From: Candidatus Nealsoniibacteriota bacterium
GTDB lineage: Bacteria; Patescibacteriota; Minisyncoccia; Minisyncoccales; CSSED10-335
Assembly (NCBI GenBank): GCA_003557585.1
Contig: PWOE01000114.1
Coordinates: 1-5,385, forward strand
DNA: 5,385 nucleotides
Direction: 5' to 3'
Part shown: one piece after another, positions 1 to 5,385 of the stretch
How the letters are laid out: each line of letters begins with the position of its first letter
How positions within the stretch are numbered: the first letter of the stretch is position 1
Made by a program: the position numbers and the translations under genes
The notes under the pieces: model-generated
Seen by the model: only the letters and a program-made list of their open reading frames with translations
Told to the model about the DNA's origin: nothing
Database searches by the model: none

Positions 1-45
1 ACGGTAAACGGCATGACTGAGCGGGGTGGGTCGAAATACTGGCAT
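1..45 (-). CDS. 5' end of a probable secreted or outer-membrane protein gene (runs off the left edge)
   Basis: Only the first 15 codons are inside the window, starting at ATG 45-43 and reading MPVFRPTPLSHAVYR. The start is supported by a GGAG Shine-Dalgarno core at 56-53, placed 7 nt before the ATG. The autotransporter in this window has exactly the same spacing. The N-terminus also resembles that of the autotransporter (MPSFRRNPVHRAIQ): Met1, Pro2, Phe4, Arg5, Pro8 and Ala12 are shared, with similar residues at 9 and 13. A basic, Phe-Arg-Pro-rich n-region of this kind is common before the hydrophobic core of signal peptides on large outer-membrane beta-barrel proteins. I infer another autotransporter or outer-membrane protein. 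The hydrophobic core and the rest of the protein are out of view, so the identity is open and a chance ORF start cannot be excluded. It lies 149 nt downstream of the GT-B remnant, in the same direction. Confidence 0.45.
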   Translation of the reverse strand, partial: MPVFRPTPLSHAVYR

Positions 46-194
46 CCTGAGTCTCCCTGGAATCCTTGTGTGAACGAAACACGAAGACCCGCGAAATGGG
101 GCGGGTACAGGGATTCTGGCGCCTCATGGCGCGTCGGGCCCCGTCTGAACGGGGGGGGGCGGGATTTTTGGGGCGCTCAGAAGGCCCCGTGGGG
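46..194 (-). other. Spacer between the GT-B remnant and the left-edge gene; small hairpins and a G/C homopolymer
   Basis: No gene is visible here. The spacer holds two small perfect hairpins: a 6-bp stem with a 4-nt loop at 139-154, and a 5-bp GC stem with a 4-nt loop at 119-132. Neither is followed by a T tract on the minus strand, so I do not call them intrinsic terminators. A run of nine G on the plus strand (151-159), followed by GGG (161-163) and GGGG (170-173), gives a possible G-quadruplex. The Shine-Dalgarno sequence of the left-edge gene lies at 56-53. No convincing sigma-70 promoter was found. An 8-nt word (TGAGGCGC on the minus strand, 126-119) also occurs in the spacer before the autotransporter, but it is too short to prove common origin. 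Confidence 0.5.
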
Positions 195-606
195 TCACGG
201 GGTGTCGGCGTAGCGCTCGCGGAAGGCGCAGCGGCCGTCGGGGAGCCAGGCGGGGATGTCGTAGTAGCGTTCGAGGGTCGGGCGCAGGACGTCCTCGTGG
301 TAGGCGGCGTAGTCGAAGCCGCGGCCCTCGGCGAGGGTCCAGTCGACGCCGCGGATGGTGACTTCGCGTATGCGCACCTCGTCGAAGTAGGGCTCGACCT
401 GCGCCGGATCCAGCTCGCCGCGGGTAGGGACGTAGAGCAGGTTGGCGCCGTCAAGGGCGCGGAAGTCGGTAAGCAGGTCGTCCTGGCGGCCATAGTGCGA
501 GCCGGGGCCGAAAACCCCGACCTCGCGGCCGGCGTAGTAGCCCAGTACCGACGAGCTCGAATAGCTGCGGGTGTGCGTGTCAAAGTACATCCGTCCCCAT
601 TTTTCC
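195..606 (-). pseudogene. GT-B: 3' remnant of a second membrane glycosyltransferase (C-terminal soluble domain only)
   Basis: The reading frame ending at TGA 197-195 encodes a close paralogue of the C-terminal soluble domain of GT-A. From Thr-Arg-Ser-Tyr-Ser (starting at 572) to the C-terminus, about 88 of 125 residues match by hand count (about 70%). Both copies contain the block GSHYGRQDDLLTDFRALDGA and later the IPAWLP..GRC motif. All transmembrane segments and catalytic loops expected of a PMT/ArnT-type enzyme are missing. Upstream of about 606 the sequence instead belongs to the molybdopterin-domain fragment, in another frame. The nearest ATG in this frame (617) comes directly after a TGA, has no ribosome binding site and overlaps that other fragment, so I read this as a truncated remnant and not a gene. 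The remaining frame carries no internal stop and is GC-rich like GT-A, so the truncation may be recent. A translated stand-alone domain is possible but has no start-site support. Confidence 0.8.
431..540 (-). repeat. Direct repeat, copy B (core of the GT C-terminal domain)
   Basis: This 110-nt block aligns without gaps to 4629-4738 with 8 mismatches by hand count (about 93% identity), in the same orientation. It includes a perfect 22-nt run at its left end. It is the best-conserved core of the wider repeated region, roughly 200-572 against 4391-4770. The two copies are about 4.2 kb apart and flank the autotransporter and the molybdopterin-domain fragment. It arises from paralogous glycosyltransferase genes and not from a mobile element. 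Confidence 0.85.
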
Positions 607-1065
607 GAAGTAGTCATTCAGGGCGGTGGCCACGACTTTGTCACCTTCCGGGCCTAAGGCTTCAAGTAGATCCCGTAGCAGGAAGCCCTCGAATTTATTG
701 ATTCCGTCTGTTACCACCGTGGAGGTTCTAAGCTCGCGTTGAGAGAGCTGGTCCAGCATTGCGCGATCTAGCAACGAGCGGTCTCCGGCATTGGTGTCGC
801 GGATTGTACCCTCGACCTCAAGGATTACCTCAGCGCCGGGTTCAATCATCGGACCGAAGGCTTTGTCGGAAGCATCAGAATTCGTGCCTTCCGCTGCGCC
901 CGAAAGGGCAAACACAAAGGCAGGGTCACTGCCGTGTGCAGGGTTGCCTTGTGCAACAAGCTCGCTGATCGCAATCGCTCGGCGTCTCTTCCCGCGGGTC
1001 TTCAGCGCGTTGTGAAGAGTGTTACGAAAAGTATGTCGAAATGAGAAGCCGATTTGAAAAGGCAA
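580..1065 (-). pseudogene. 3'-truncated gene for a small sulfite-oxidase-fold (molybdopterin-binding-like) protein
   Basis: The frame runs from TTG 1065 to TGA 582-580 (161 codons). From codon 73 (ATG 849) it matches what I recall of small exported oxidoreductase, molybdopterin-binding-domain proteins (PF00174-like). It has a beta strand (EVILEVEGTIRDTNAG), an acidic helix (LLDRAMLDQLSQREL), then F-E-G-x-L-L-R-D-L-L-E and V-V-A-T-A-L-N-D-Y. In such proteins the chain continues after ALNDY with a further part of the domain. Here that continuation is missing, because the sequence changes at about 607 into the GT-B remnant in a different frame and stops within 8 codons. The N-terminus also looks damaged: the frame-1 residues 1-48 are basic and not signal-like, while a signal-like stretch lies in the neighbouring frame at 974-909 and would join at ALSGAAEG after one base. 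Composition is poorer in GC than the flanking glycosyltransferase DNA (28 of 60 bases in 661-720), which suggests a different origin. It lies downstream of the autotransporter terminator. The family call is moderately sure; loss of function is inferred. Confidence 0.65.
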
Positions 1066-1081
1066 TCGTCGACAGGAAGGG

Positions 1082-1113
1082 TGAGGCCCGGGCTGAAGAG
1101 CGCCCGGACCTCA
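1082..1113 (-). terminator. Terminator-like hairpin after the autotransporter gene
   Basis: Starting 7 nt after the stop codon of the autotransporter, the minus-strand transcript can form a 12-bp stem (113-102 with 93-82; last digits of 1113-1102 and 1093-1082). It is GC-rich, has one G-U pair and an 8-nt loop. The sequence that follows is only moderately pyrimidine-rich (ACCCTTCCTGTC), without a clean U tract, so termination may be partial. Placement directly behind the stop supports a role in ending the autotransporter message. Confidence 0.65.
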
Positions 1114-1120
1114 ACGTTCC

Positions 1121-4100
1121 TTACCAGGTCCGACGGAAAGAGACGCCGATTGCATGGAGGTCATCGGAGCCTGCGATTTCCCCCTGATAGCCCGCGTTGA
1201 GGAAGCTGTTGCTGTTCAACTGGGACTGCACCCCCAGGGCAATGCGGGCGCGGTTGCGGCTCAAGCGCGGCCCTTCGATGGTGAATCGGCCCGCGGAGTT
1301 GCCGGAGAAGGCCGTATCCATCCGGCTCGCACGATCACCGTGTTCATGGACCCAGGCTGCCTCCGCGTAGGGGGCCACCCAGCCACCTGTGGTGTCGAAG
1401 GTCTGGTCGAAACGTACGCCCGCCTGGCTGCGGAGGGAGTATTCGCTTTCGCTGTCGACGTCGAGATTGGCGGCTCCCGCGCCGGATTCGCTGAAGCTGC
1501 TGCGGCGCAGATACTCGTAGTCGAGGCCGCCAAAGGGGGTCACCCGCGCGACGTCCGTGACTTCGAAGACATAGCCCACTTCGATGCCGGTCCCGATGCC
1601 TCGGGCCGAGTAGTCGGCAGTGGCGGTCTCGTTCAGCGTGGCAACAGAGCGTTCGGAATCAGCCCGGTGGTATCCGACGCCCAGACTGCCGCGTGCGTAC
1701 AGGGCATCCTGCTGCCAGCCACCGTAACCGGCCAGATGGAACGAATCGACGTCAAGGTCTCCGCTTGCGGTGGAGACACGGTTGCGGGTGTATCCCATGG
1801 CCGCACCAACGAAGACGTTGTCCGAGACCGGCGTATCGAACCCGACACTGATCCCCCCGAAATCGTAATCGGCTCCGGAGGCATTGGACGTGTCGTCGAT
1901 GTCGCCTCGACCCCCCTCGGCGGTCACCCACCAACCGCGGTTGGGACCCGATTCACCCTCCACGAGGTCGCGTGCCTGCCCGGCGGAGGCCAGCTGCAGG
2001 CCCATCAATTGATCGAGGCTTGCCATTTCGCCGAACGCCGGGCCACTCGAGCGACCCGACATGCGGCCATTGAGGCCGGAGCGGAAGCGCTGGGCACCGC
2101 GCAGACCGATCTGTTGAACATGCGTATGTTCGACGCCGGACAGGTCATCCAGCGCGGCGCGTGACTGATCTTCGTCCATCGACAAGATCGCGCTGGTGAT
2201 GGTGTTGGCGCCCTGATCTTTGACTTGCGTATCCAGGGCAGTGCCGACCGCCCGCTGGTTGGGCGTGCGGGCGACGTCCCCAAGATCGGCCACCTGGGTG
2301 AGGGTGAGGAATACCGCGTCCTCGCCGTATTCCAGGGAAGGGGACAGGAAGGCGAAATCGTCGGTCACTTCGGAGAACTCGCCCTGCACCTCCTGTTCCG
2401 CGCTGAGGATGTTGTAGGTGGTCTCCGGTGCATAGGTCGATCCGTCATCGGTGCCGCTCTCCGATGTCACGTGGAGGGAAGCATCCTCGGAAATGACAAT
2501 GTTTCCCTCGACCGTGACGAAGTCGTTGTTCACACCGGCCTCGTCACCACCGTCATTGACCTCTACCCGGTAGACCGATCCCCCGGCAAATTCAAGATCA
2601 CCGTTGCCCACGGCGAGGCTTCCGATCGAATTACCCGGGGCCAGCATGCCCTCGACCACGGTGTCCCCGCTGACCACACCGTCGCCTCGCAGCACCCCGC
2701 CGGTGCCGACACGGATAACGTCATCGCTGGACATGAAGCCATTGACAACCGCTTCTGCAGAAGACCCCTCGTTCCGTGCAATCCAGATTCCGCTGCCGGC
2801 CTGGACTTCTGCGTCGTCGCCCACATGCAGCAGGGCATCGCCATTCAAGCCTACGGTCAGTTCGTTCGATACTGACCAACTGCTGTTTCCCCCTGACAGG
2901 CGTACCTCGCCTACGCCCCCTTCGTTGAAGCCAATCCAGCCTGAATTACTGTTAACGGCGCCACCATCCTGGATATCCAGCTCGGCCTCGCCCTCGCTTC
3001 CGATGCGGATGCTGCTAGCGGCGCTCCATCTGGAGCCAGTTCCGGCCACACTCACTGAGGCCGAGGATCCGGACTGAACGCCGGCAAAGCTTAGTCCATC
3101 GCTCTCGACGCTTCCCCCTTCTGTAATTTGGAGTTCGGCTTTGCCGGAGCGGCCGATTCGGAGGGTGTCGGTGTTCCACGACGAGCCTTCTCCGCTGACC
3201 GTTACCGAACCTGAGGAGCCATCTTCCCGTGCTACGTGACTTTCTTCCTGCACGGTTACGCTGCCGCCAGACTCGATGACCATCGAGCCTACGCCTTCCT
3301 GGCTGACGGCAAGCATATCGGTTTCCATCTCTGAATCATCTCCCGTCACGATGATCGTGCCGGTACCCGTCTCTTGAGTCCCAATGATCGTGGTGGCTTC
3401 GCCGTCATCGTCGTTTACTTCTACGGTGGCGCCGTCCTCTATGCGCATTTCTGCGCTGCCAAGCTGTCCTACTGACAGCGCTTCAGTTTCCCAGCGGGCG
3501 CCATCTTTAACCGTCACTTCGGCGCTCCCCGCTTGGCCTAAAAATGAGGAGGCGAAAACACTCTCCTCCGCGGTTACCTCGCCGTCACCCTGTACCGTCA
3601 CGGTGGCTTCGCCTTGCCTCCCGACTGTCAGCTCTCCTGCGTTGGTCCACTCCCCTTCAACAGTGACCTCTGCTTCGGAGCCGTCCTCCAGGGCAAGGAT
3701 GGCGAAGCCGTCATTCGTGAACGTGGCGCCACTTTCGACCTCCAGGCGCGCCAGTTTTCCTTCGCCGAATCCTGCCCCGAGGCCATCGACGTTTAGCTCG
3801 CCTTCGCTTTCAATCGTCACCGTTCCGTAGCCCTGGGTTTCTTCGAACACCGAAGTCCCGATCCGCAAGGCTTGTTCGGTTTCCAGCGTGCCTTCAACCT
3901 GGAGAGTCGTGTCCTCGTGGCCGGCAACGCCAACGGTGTCGGCCACCGCATTTTCTCCAGAGTCGGGTATGTGAACCTCGTCGGCATCGGTCAGGAGGTC
4001 AACATAGGTCTCGTTGTCCGGAACAGCCTCCGGATCCCAGTTTTCCTCAGTAAACCAATCATCATCGGTTGCTCCGGTCCAGACGGTGGTTTCCTCGTTT

Positions 4101-4240
4101 GCCCAAACGCCGCCGCTACCGATCACCAGGACCGCTGGTGCAATTACGCCTGCTGCGAACGACTGCCGAGGCAATGGGTTCGACCGCTGCACAGCAGTTT
4201 GAATGGCACGATGTACGGGATTACGGCGGAAAGAGGGCAT
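1121..4240 (-). CDS. Classical (type Va) autotransporter with T5SS/PEP-CTERM-type repeats
   Basis: The 1039-residue product should cross the inner membrane by Sec and insert its C-terminal barrel in the outer membrane, displaying the passenger outside. The start is ATG 4240, because AAGGAG lies 7 nt upstream; the same frame is open 40 codons further up, but that stretch has no signal-like character. Residues 1-47 form a long signal peptide: basic n-region, hydrophobic core at about 29-41, and a likely cut after V-W-A47. Residues 53-68 hold a W-T-G-A-T...N-W opening typical of such passengers. Residues 105-500 are beta-helix repeats with a tryptophan-marked period near 50 residues. Residues 517-545 match the passenger-associated transport repeat (L-R-G-D-G-V-V-S-G...LAPGNSIG). 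A helical linker (about 657-735) has T-P-N-Q-R-A-V and A-L-D-D-L-S-G-V-E. The barrel (PF03797-like) spans about 765-1039 and ends in Trp. No protease triad or lipase motif is visible, so adhesion or biofilm function is the best inference. The passenger is very rich in Asp and Glu. The gene is intact. Confidence 0.93.
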   Translation of the reverse strand: MPSFRRNPVHRAIQTAVQRSNPLPRQSFAAGVIAPAVLVIGSGGVWANEETTVWTGATDDDWFTEENWDPEAVPDNETYVDLLTDADEVHIPDSGENAVADTVGVAGHEDTTLQVEGTLETEQALRIGTSVFEETQGYGTVTIESEGELNVDGLGAGFGEGKLARLEVESGATFTNDGFAILALEDGSEAEVTVEGEWTNAGELTVGRQGEATVTVQGDGEVTAEESVFASSFLGQAGSAEVTVKDGARWETEALSVGQLGSAEMRIEDGATVEVNDDDGEATTIIGTQETGTGTIIVTGDDSEMETDMLAVSQEGVGSMVIESGGSVTVQEESHVAREDGSSGSVTVSGEGSSWNTDTLRIGRSGKAELQITEGGSVESDGLSFAGVQSGSSASVSVAGTGSRWSAASSIRIGSEGEAELDIQDGGAVNSNSGWIGFNEGGVGEVRLSGGNSSWSVSNELTVGLNGDALLHVGDDAEVQAGSGIWIARNEGSSAEAVVNGFMSSDDVIRVGTGGVLRGDGVVSGDTVVEGMLAPGNSIGSLAVGNGDLEFAGGSVYRVEVNDGGDEAGVNNDFVTVEGNIVISEDASLHVTSESGTDDGSTYAPETTYNILSAEQEVQGEFSEVTDDFAFLSPSLEYGEDAVFLTLTQVADLGDVARTPNQRAVGTALDTQVKDQGANTITSAILSMDEDQSRAALDDLSGVEHTHVQQIGLRGAQRFRSGLNGRMSGRSSGPAFGEMASLDQLMGLQLASAGQARDLVEGESGPNRGWWVTAEGGRGDIDDTSNASGADYDFGGISVGFDTPVSDNVFVGAAMGYTRNRVSTASGDLDVDSFHLAGYGGWQQDALYARGSLGVGYHRADSERSVATLNETATADYSARGIGTGIEVGYVFEVTDVARVTPFGGLDYEYLRRSSFSESGAGAANLDVDSESEYSLRSQAGVRFDQTFDTTGGWVAPYAEAAWVHEHGDRASRMDTAFSGNSAGRFTIEGPRLSRNRARIALGVQSQLNSNSFLNAGYQGEIAGSDDLHAIGVSFRRTW
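2741..3673 (-). repeat. Passenger repeat region: tryptophan-marked repeats of about 50 residues
   Basis: Residues 190-500 of the autotransporter contain six successive copies of one motif: aromatic residue, about 5 residues, L-x-[IV]-G, about 5 residues, then x-[LV]-x-[IV]-x-x-G-x-x-V. The marker residues are W198, W250, M305 (tryptophan lost), W355, W405 and W455, so the spacing is 52, 55, 50, 50 and 50. The best-kept copies are GEGSSWNTDTLRIG (351-363) and GTGSRWSAASSIRIG (400-414). The pattern fits the T5SS/PEP-CTERM-associated repeat (TIGR04393 as I recall it), which builds a right-handed beta-helix. The copies have diverged, so this is a protein-level repeat and not a recent DNA tandem array. 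Confidence 0.75.
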
Positions 4241-4386
4241 CAGGGTTCTCCTTGCGAAAGCGATGGCTTGGGCAATGGTTCCGGGACCCCTCGCGGGGCG
4301 TTGCGCCTCAAGATGCCAATGGAACTGGCAGCATGCCCCCTTCAAATAGACGGGGAACACGAAAGATTCGGTGTGGAGAGCGGGGG
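4241..4386 (-). other. 146-nt spacer and leader before the autotransporter
   Basis: This stretch lies between the GT-A stop (TAG, 4389-4387) and the autotransporter ATG. No U-tract terminator follows GT-A, so read-through into the autotransporter is possible. A small hairpin at 4287-4298 has CCCC paired with GGGG and a loop that reads GCGA on the minus strand, a GNRA-type tetraloop; it may be incidental. I found no good sigma-70 promoter by eye. The length is close to the 149 nt that separate the GT-B remnant from the left-edge gene. Confidence 0.5.
4248..4253 (-). promoter_or_regulatory. Strong ribosome binding site fixing the autotransporter start
   Basis: AAGGAG on the minus strand is followed by 7 nt (AACCCTG) and then ATG at 4240-4238. 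This is a near-perfect Shine-Dalgarno sequence at good spacing. It selects the 1039-residue product over the longer 1079-codon frame. Confidence 0.9.
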
Positions 4387-5385
4387 CTAGCGGCTGTAGG
4401 ACGTTAAGTAGCGATCGGTGAAGTCGCAGCGGCCTTCGGGGAGCCAGGCGGGGATAGCGTAGTAGTCGGCCAGGACCTCGCTCAGCACCTGCTCGTGGTA
4501 GGCGTCATAGCGAAAGCCGTGCCCCTCGGCGATCTCCCAGTCGATCCCGCGGATCGCCTGGCGGCGGACCACGACCTCGTCGAAGAAGGGTTCCAGGTCG
4601 TCGGGGTCGACCTCGCCGCGGGTCGCAACGTAGAGCAGGTTGGCGCCGTCCAGGGCGCGGAAGTCGGTCAGCAGATCGTCCTGGCGGCCGTAGTGCGAGC
4701 CGGAGCCGAACACCCCGACGTCGCGTCCGGCGTAGTAGGCAAGGACCGCGGAGCGTGAATAGCTGCGCGTGAACACGTGCCAGTCCGGCTCGTATTCGTT
4801 CACGGCCGCGGCCACGGATTCCGGGGCGAGGTAGTAGACCGCATCGGCGTAACGGTCGTGGTTCTCGAGCCATTTCACGGGCATCAGCGCGATCATCAGG
4901 AGCACCACCGCATGTACGCCGGCCAGGAGGGCCGAGAGCCAGGCGCTGACGTTGAGCGCGCGGGTGCTCAGGAACAGGGCGGGCAGCAGCAGGAAGGGCA
5001 CGAACACCGCCAGCCAGTGCAGGCCGATGCTCTTGAACGGCGCCAGCAGGGCGAACACCGCGAGCGGGATCAGCCCGGCGCTCAGGAAGACCCCGAAGCG
5101 ATGTTCACGGATGCCGGGCCCCAGTACGCGGAACTCGCGGGCGATGAACCACAGCAGCCAGGGGGTGAACACATAGACCAGCATCGCCGCGTAGGCGAGC
5201 AGGTTGGTCAGGTCGATCCCGTCGCCGCCATGCCGGTTCACGATGTTGAACATCACGTTGTACCAGCAGTTGTCCCAGTTCCAGTACAGGTTCAGGGCCA
5301 CCGCCGGCACCACGCCGAGGATGATCAACAGCAGTCCGCGCCAGTGGCGCGGCGCGAACAGCAGGATGTGCAGCCCCAGCGCGAT
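4387..5385 (-). CDS. GT-A: PMT/ArnT-type membrane glycosyltransferase, C-terminal part (5' end outside the window)
   Basis: The frame is open from the right edge (5385) to TAG 4389-4387, giving 332 residues. A TTG at 5328 falls inside a hydrophobic stretch and is not the true start. Counting from that TTG, hydrophobic spans lie at about 2-18, 42-62, 77-97, 103-121 and 129-149, with part of another before residue 1. The motif N-L-Y-W-N-W-D-N-C-W-Y-N-V-M-F-N (13-28) and the loop K-S-I-G-L-H-W (99-105) are in the style of GT39/GT83 enzymes. These use an undecaprenyl- or dolichyl-phosphate-linked sugar and act on the periplasmic face. A soluble domain follows (about 151-313) with TRSYS, GSHYGRQDDLLTDFRALDGA and IPAWLPEGRC. 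The acceptor (lipid A, other glycan or protein) cannot be read from the sequence. The N-terminal catalytic Asp/Glu loop lies outside the window. The gene sits 146 nt upstream of the autotransporter in the same direction. Its 3' end is repeated in the GT-B remnant. Confidence 0.82.
   Translation of the reverse strand: MALGLHILLFAPRHWRGLLLIILGVVPAVALNLYWNWDNCWYNVMFNIVNRHGGDGIDLTNLLAYAAMLVYVFTPWLLWFIAREFRVLGPGIREHRFGVFLSAGLIPLAVFALLAPFKSIGLHWLAVFVPFLLLPALFLSTRALNVSAWLSALLAGVHAVVLLMIALMPVKWLENHDRYADAVYYLAPESVAAAVNEYEPDWHVFTRSYSRSAVLAYYAGRDVGVFGSGSHYGRQDDLLTDFRALDGANLLYVATRGEVDPDDLEPFFDEVVVRRQAIRGIDWEIAEGHGFRYDAYHEQVLSEVLADYYAIPAWLPEGRCDFTDRYLTSYSR
4629..4738 (-). repeat. Direct repeat, copy A (core of the GT C-terminal domain)
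   Basis: This is the partner of the block at 431-540: 110 nt, no gaps, 8 mismatches, same orientation. It lies inside the intact GT-A frame and encodes the conserved YYAGR...GSHYGRQDD...LDGANLLYV part of the C-terminal domain. Confidence 0.85.

Noticed and set aside
139..154. 6-bp hairpin after the GT-B remnant as an intrinsic terminator
   Set aside because: No T tract follows on the minus strand (it continues CCCGACGCG), and on the plus strand there is no upstream gene to end.
195..617. GT-B remnant read as an intact small gene starting at ATG 617
   Set aside because: The first 15 residues come partly from the molybdopterin-type fragment read in another frame. There is no ribosome binding site, and the paralogue shows that the missing membrane portion is essential to the family.
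66..701. Open frame of 211 codons on the plus strand
   Set aside because: It is antisense to the GT-B remnant and molybdopterin fragment. A similar antisense stretch appears opposite the GT-A C-terminus (4495-4758) because the two loci are paralogous, so it reflects shared coding constraint on the minus strand and not a gene.
1154..2164. Long open frame (336 codons) on the plus strand
   Set aside because: It lies antisense to the autotransporter barrel, whose frame shows clear family motifs. The antisense product has no recognisable motif; it is a typical high-GC shadow frame.
1902..2689. RGD tripeptides in the autotransporter (residues 518-520 and 778-780) as integrin-binding motifs
   Set aside because: The first is part of the transport-repeat consensus (L-x-G-D-G) and the second lies in the first strand region of the barrel. 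Neither location argues for cell binding.
4241..4360. 40-codon N-terminal extension of the autotransporter frame
   Set aside because: The extension has no ribosome binding site and no signal-peptide character, while ATG 4240 has AAGGAG at 7 nt and is directly followed by a good signal peptide.
1..5385. Search for CRISPR arrays, tRNA or rRNA genes, transposases, toxin-antitoxin or defence genes
   Set aside because: No regularly spaced short repeats, cloverleaf-like segments, transposase motifs or recognisable defence domains were seen on either strand.

Overview
The window looks like the chromosome of a GC-rich gammaproteobacterium. The strongly acidic (Asp/Glu-rich) secreted passenger protein suggests a halophile or haloalkaliphile, possibly of the Ectothiorhodospiraceae type. 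That placement is an inference from composition and protein style, not a database result. Every gene I can support lies on the minus strand, so transcription runs from right to left.

Layout in transcription order. (1) 5385-4387: the 3' part of a multi-spanning membrane glycosyltransferase of the PMT/ArnT type (GT39/GT83-like), called GT-A here; its 5' end lies beyond the right edge. (2) 4386-4241: a 146-nt spacer. (3) 4240-1121: a complete classical (type Va) autotransporter of 1039 residues, with a strong ribosome binding site, a long signal peptide, a repeat-built beta-helical passenger and a C-terminal beta-barrel. (4) 1113-1082: a terminator-like hairpin. (5) 1065 to about 607: a broken gene for a small sulfite-oxidase-fold (molybdopterin-binding-like) protein. 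(6) About 606 to 195: the last ~125 codons of a second glycosyltransferase (GT-B), about 70% identical in protein to the end of GT-A and joined out of frame to gene 5. (7) 194-46: a 149-nt spacer. (8) 45-1: the first 15 codons of a gene running off the left edge, whose start resembles that of the autotransporter.

The order reads as two copies of one module, [membrane glycosyltransferase - about 147-nt spacer - secreted or outer-membrane protein]. The second copy has lost most of its glycosyltransferase at a junction with the molybdopterin-domain fragment. As a result the autotransporter is flanked by two direct repeats in the same orientation, about 4.2 kb apart and roughly 93% identical over their best 110 nt. 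Such repeats could support recombinational loss or amplification of the autotransporter.

I see no defence system, CRISPR array, tRNA, rRNA or transposase. The main points of interest are the duplicated module, the chimeric junction, and the possible (unproven) link between a periplasm-facing glycosyltransferase and the neighbouring autotransporter passenger.
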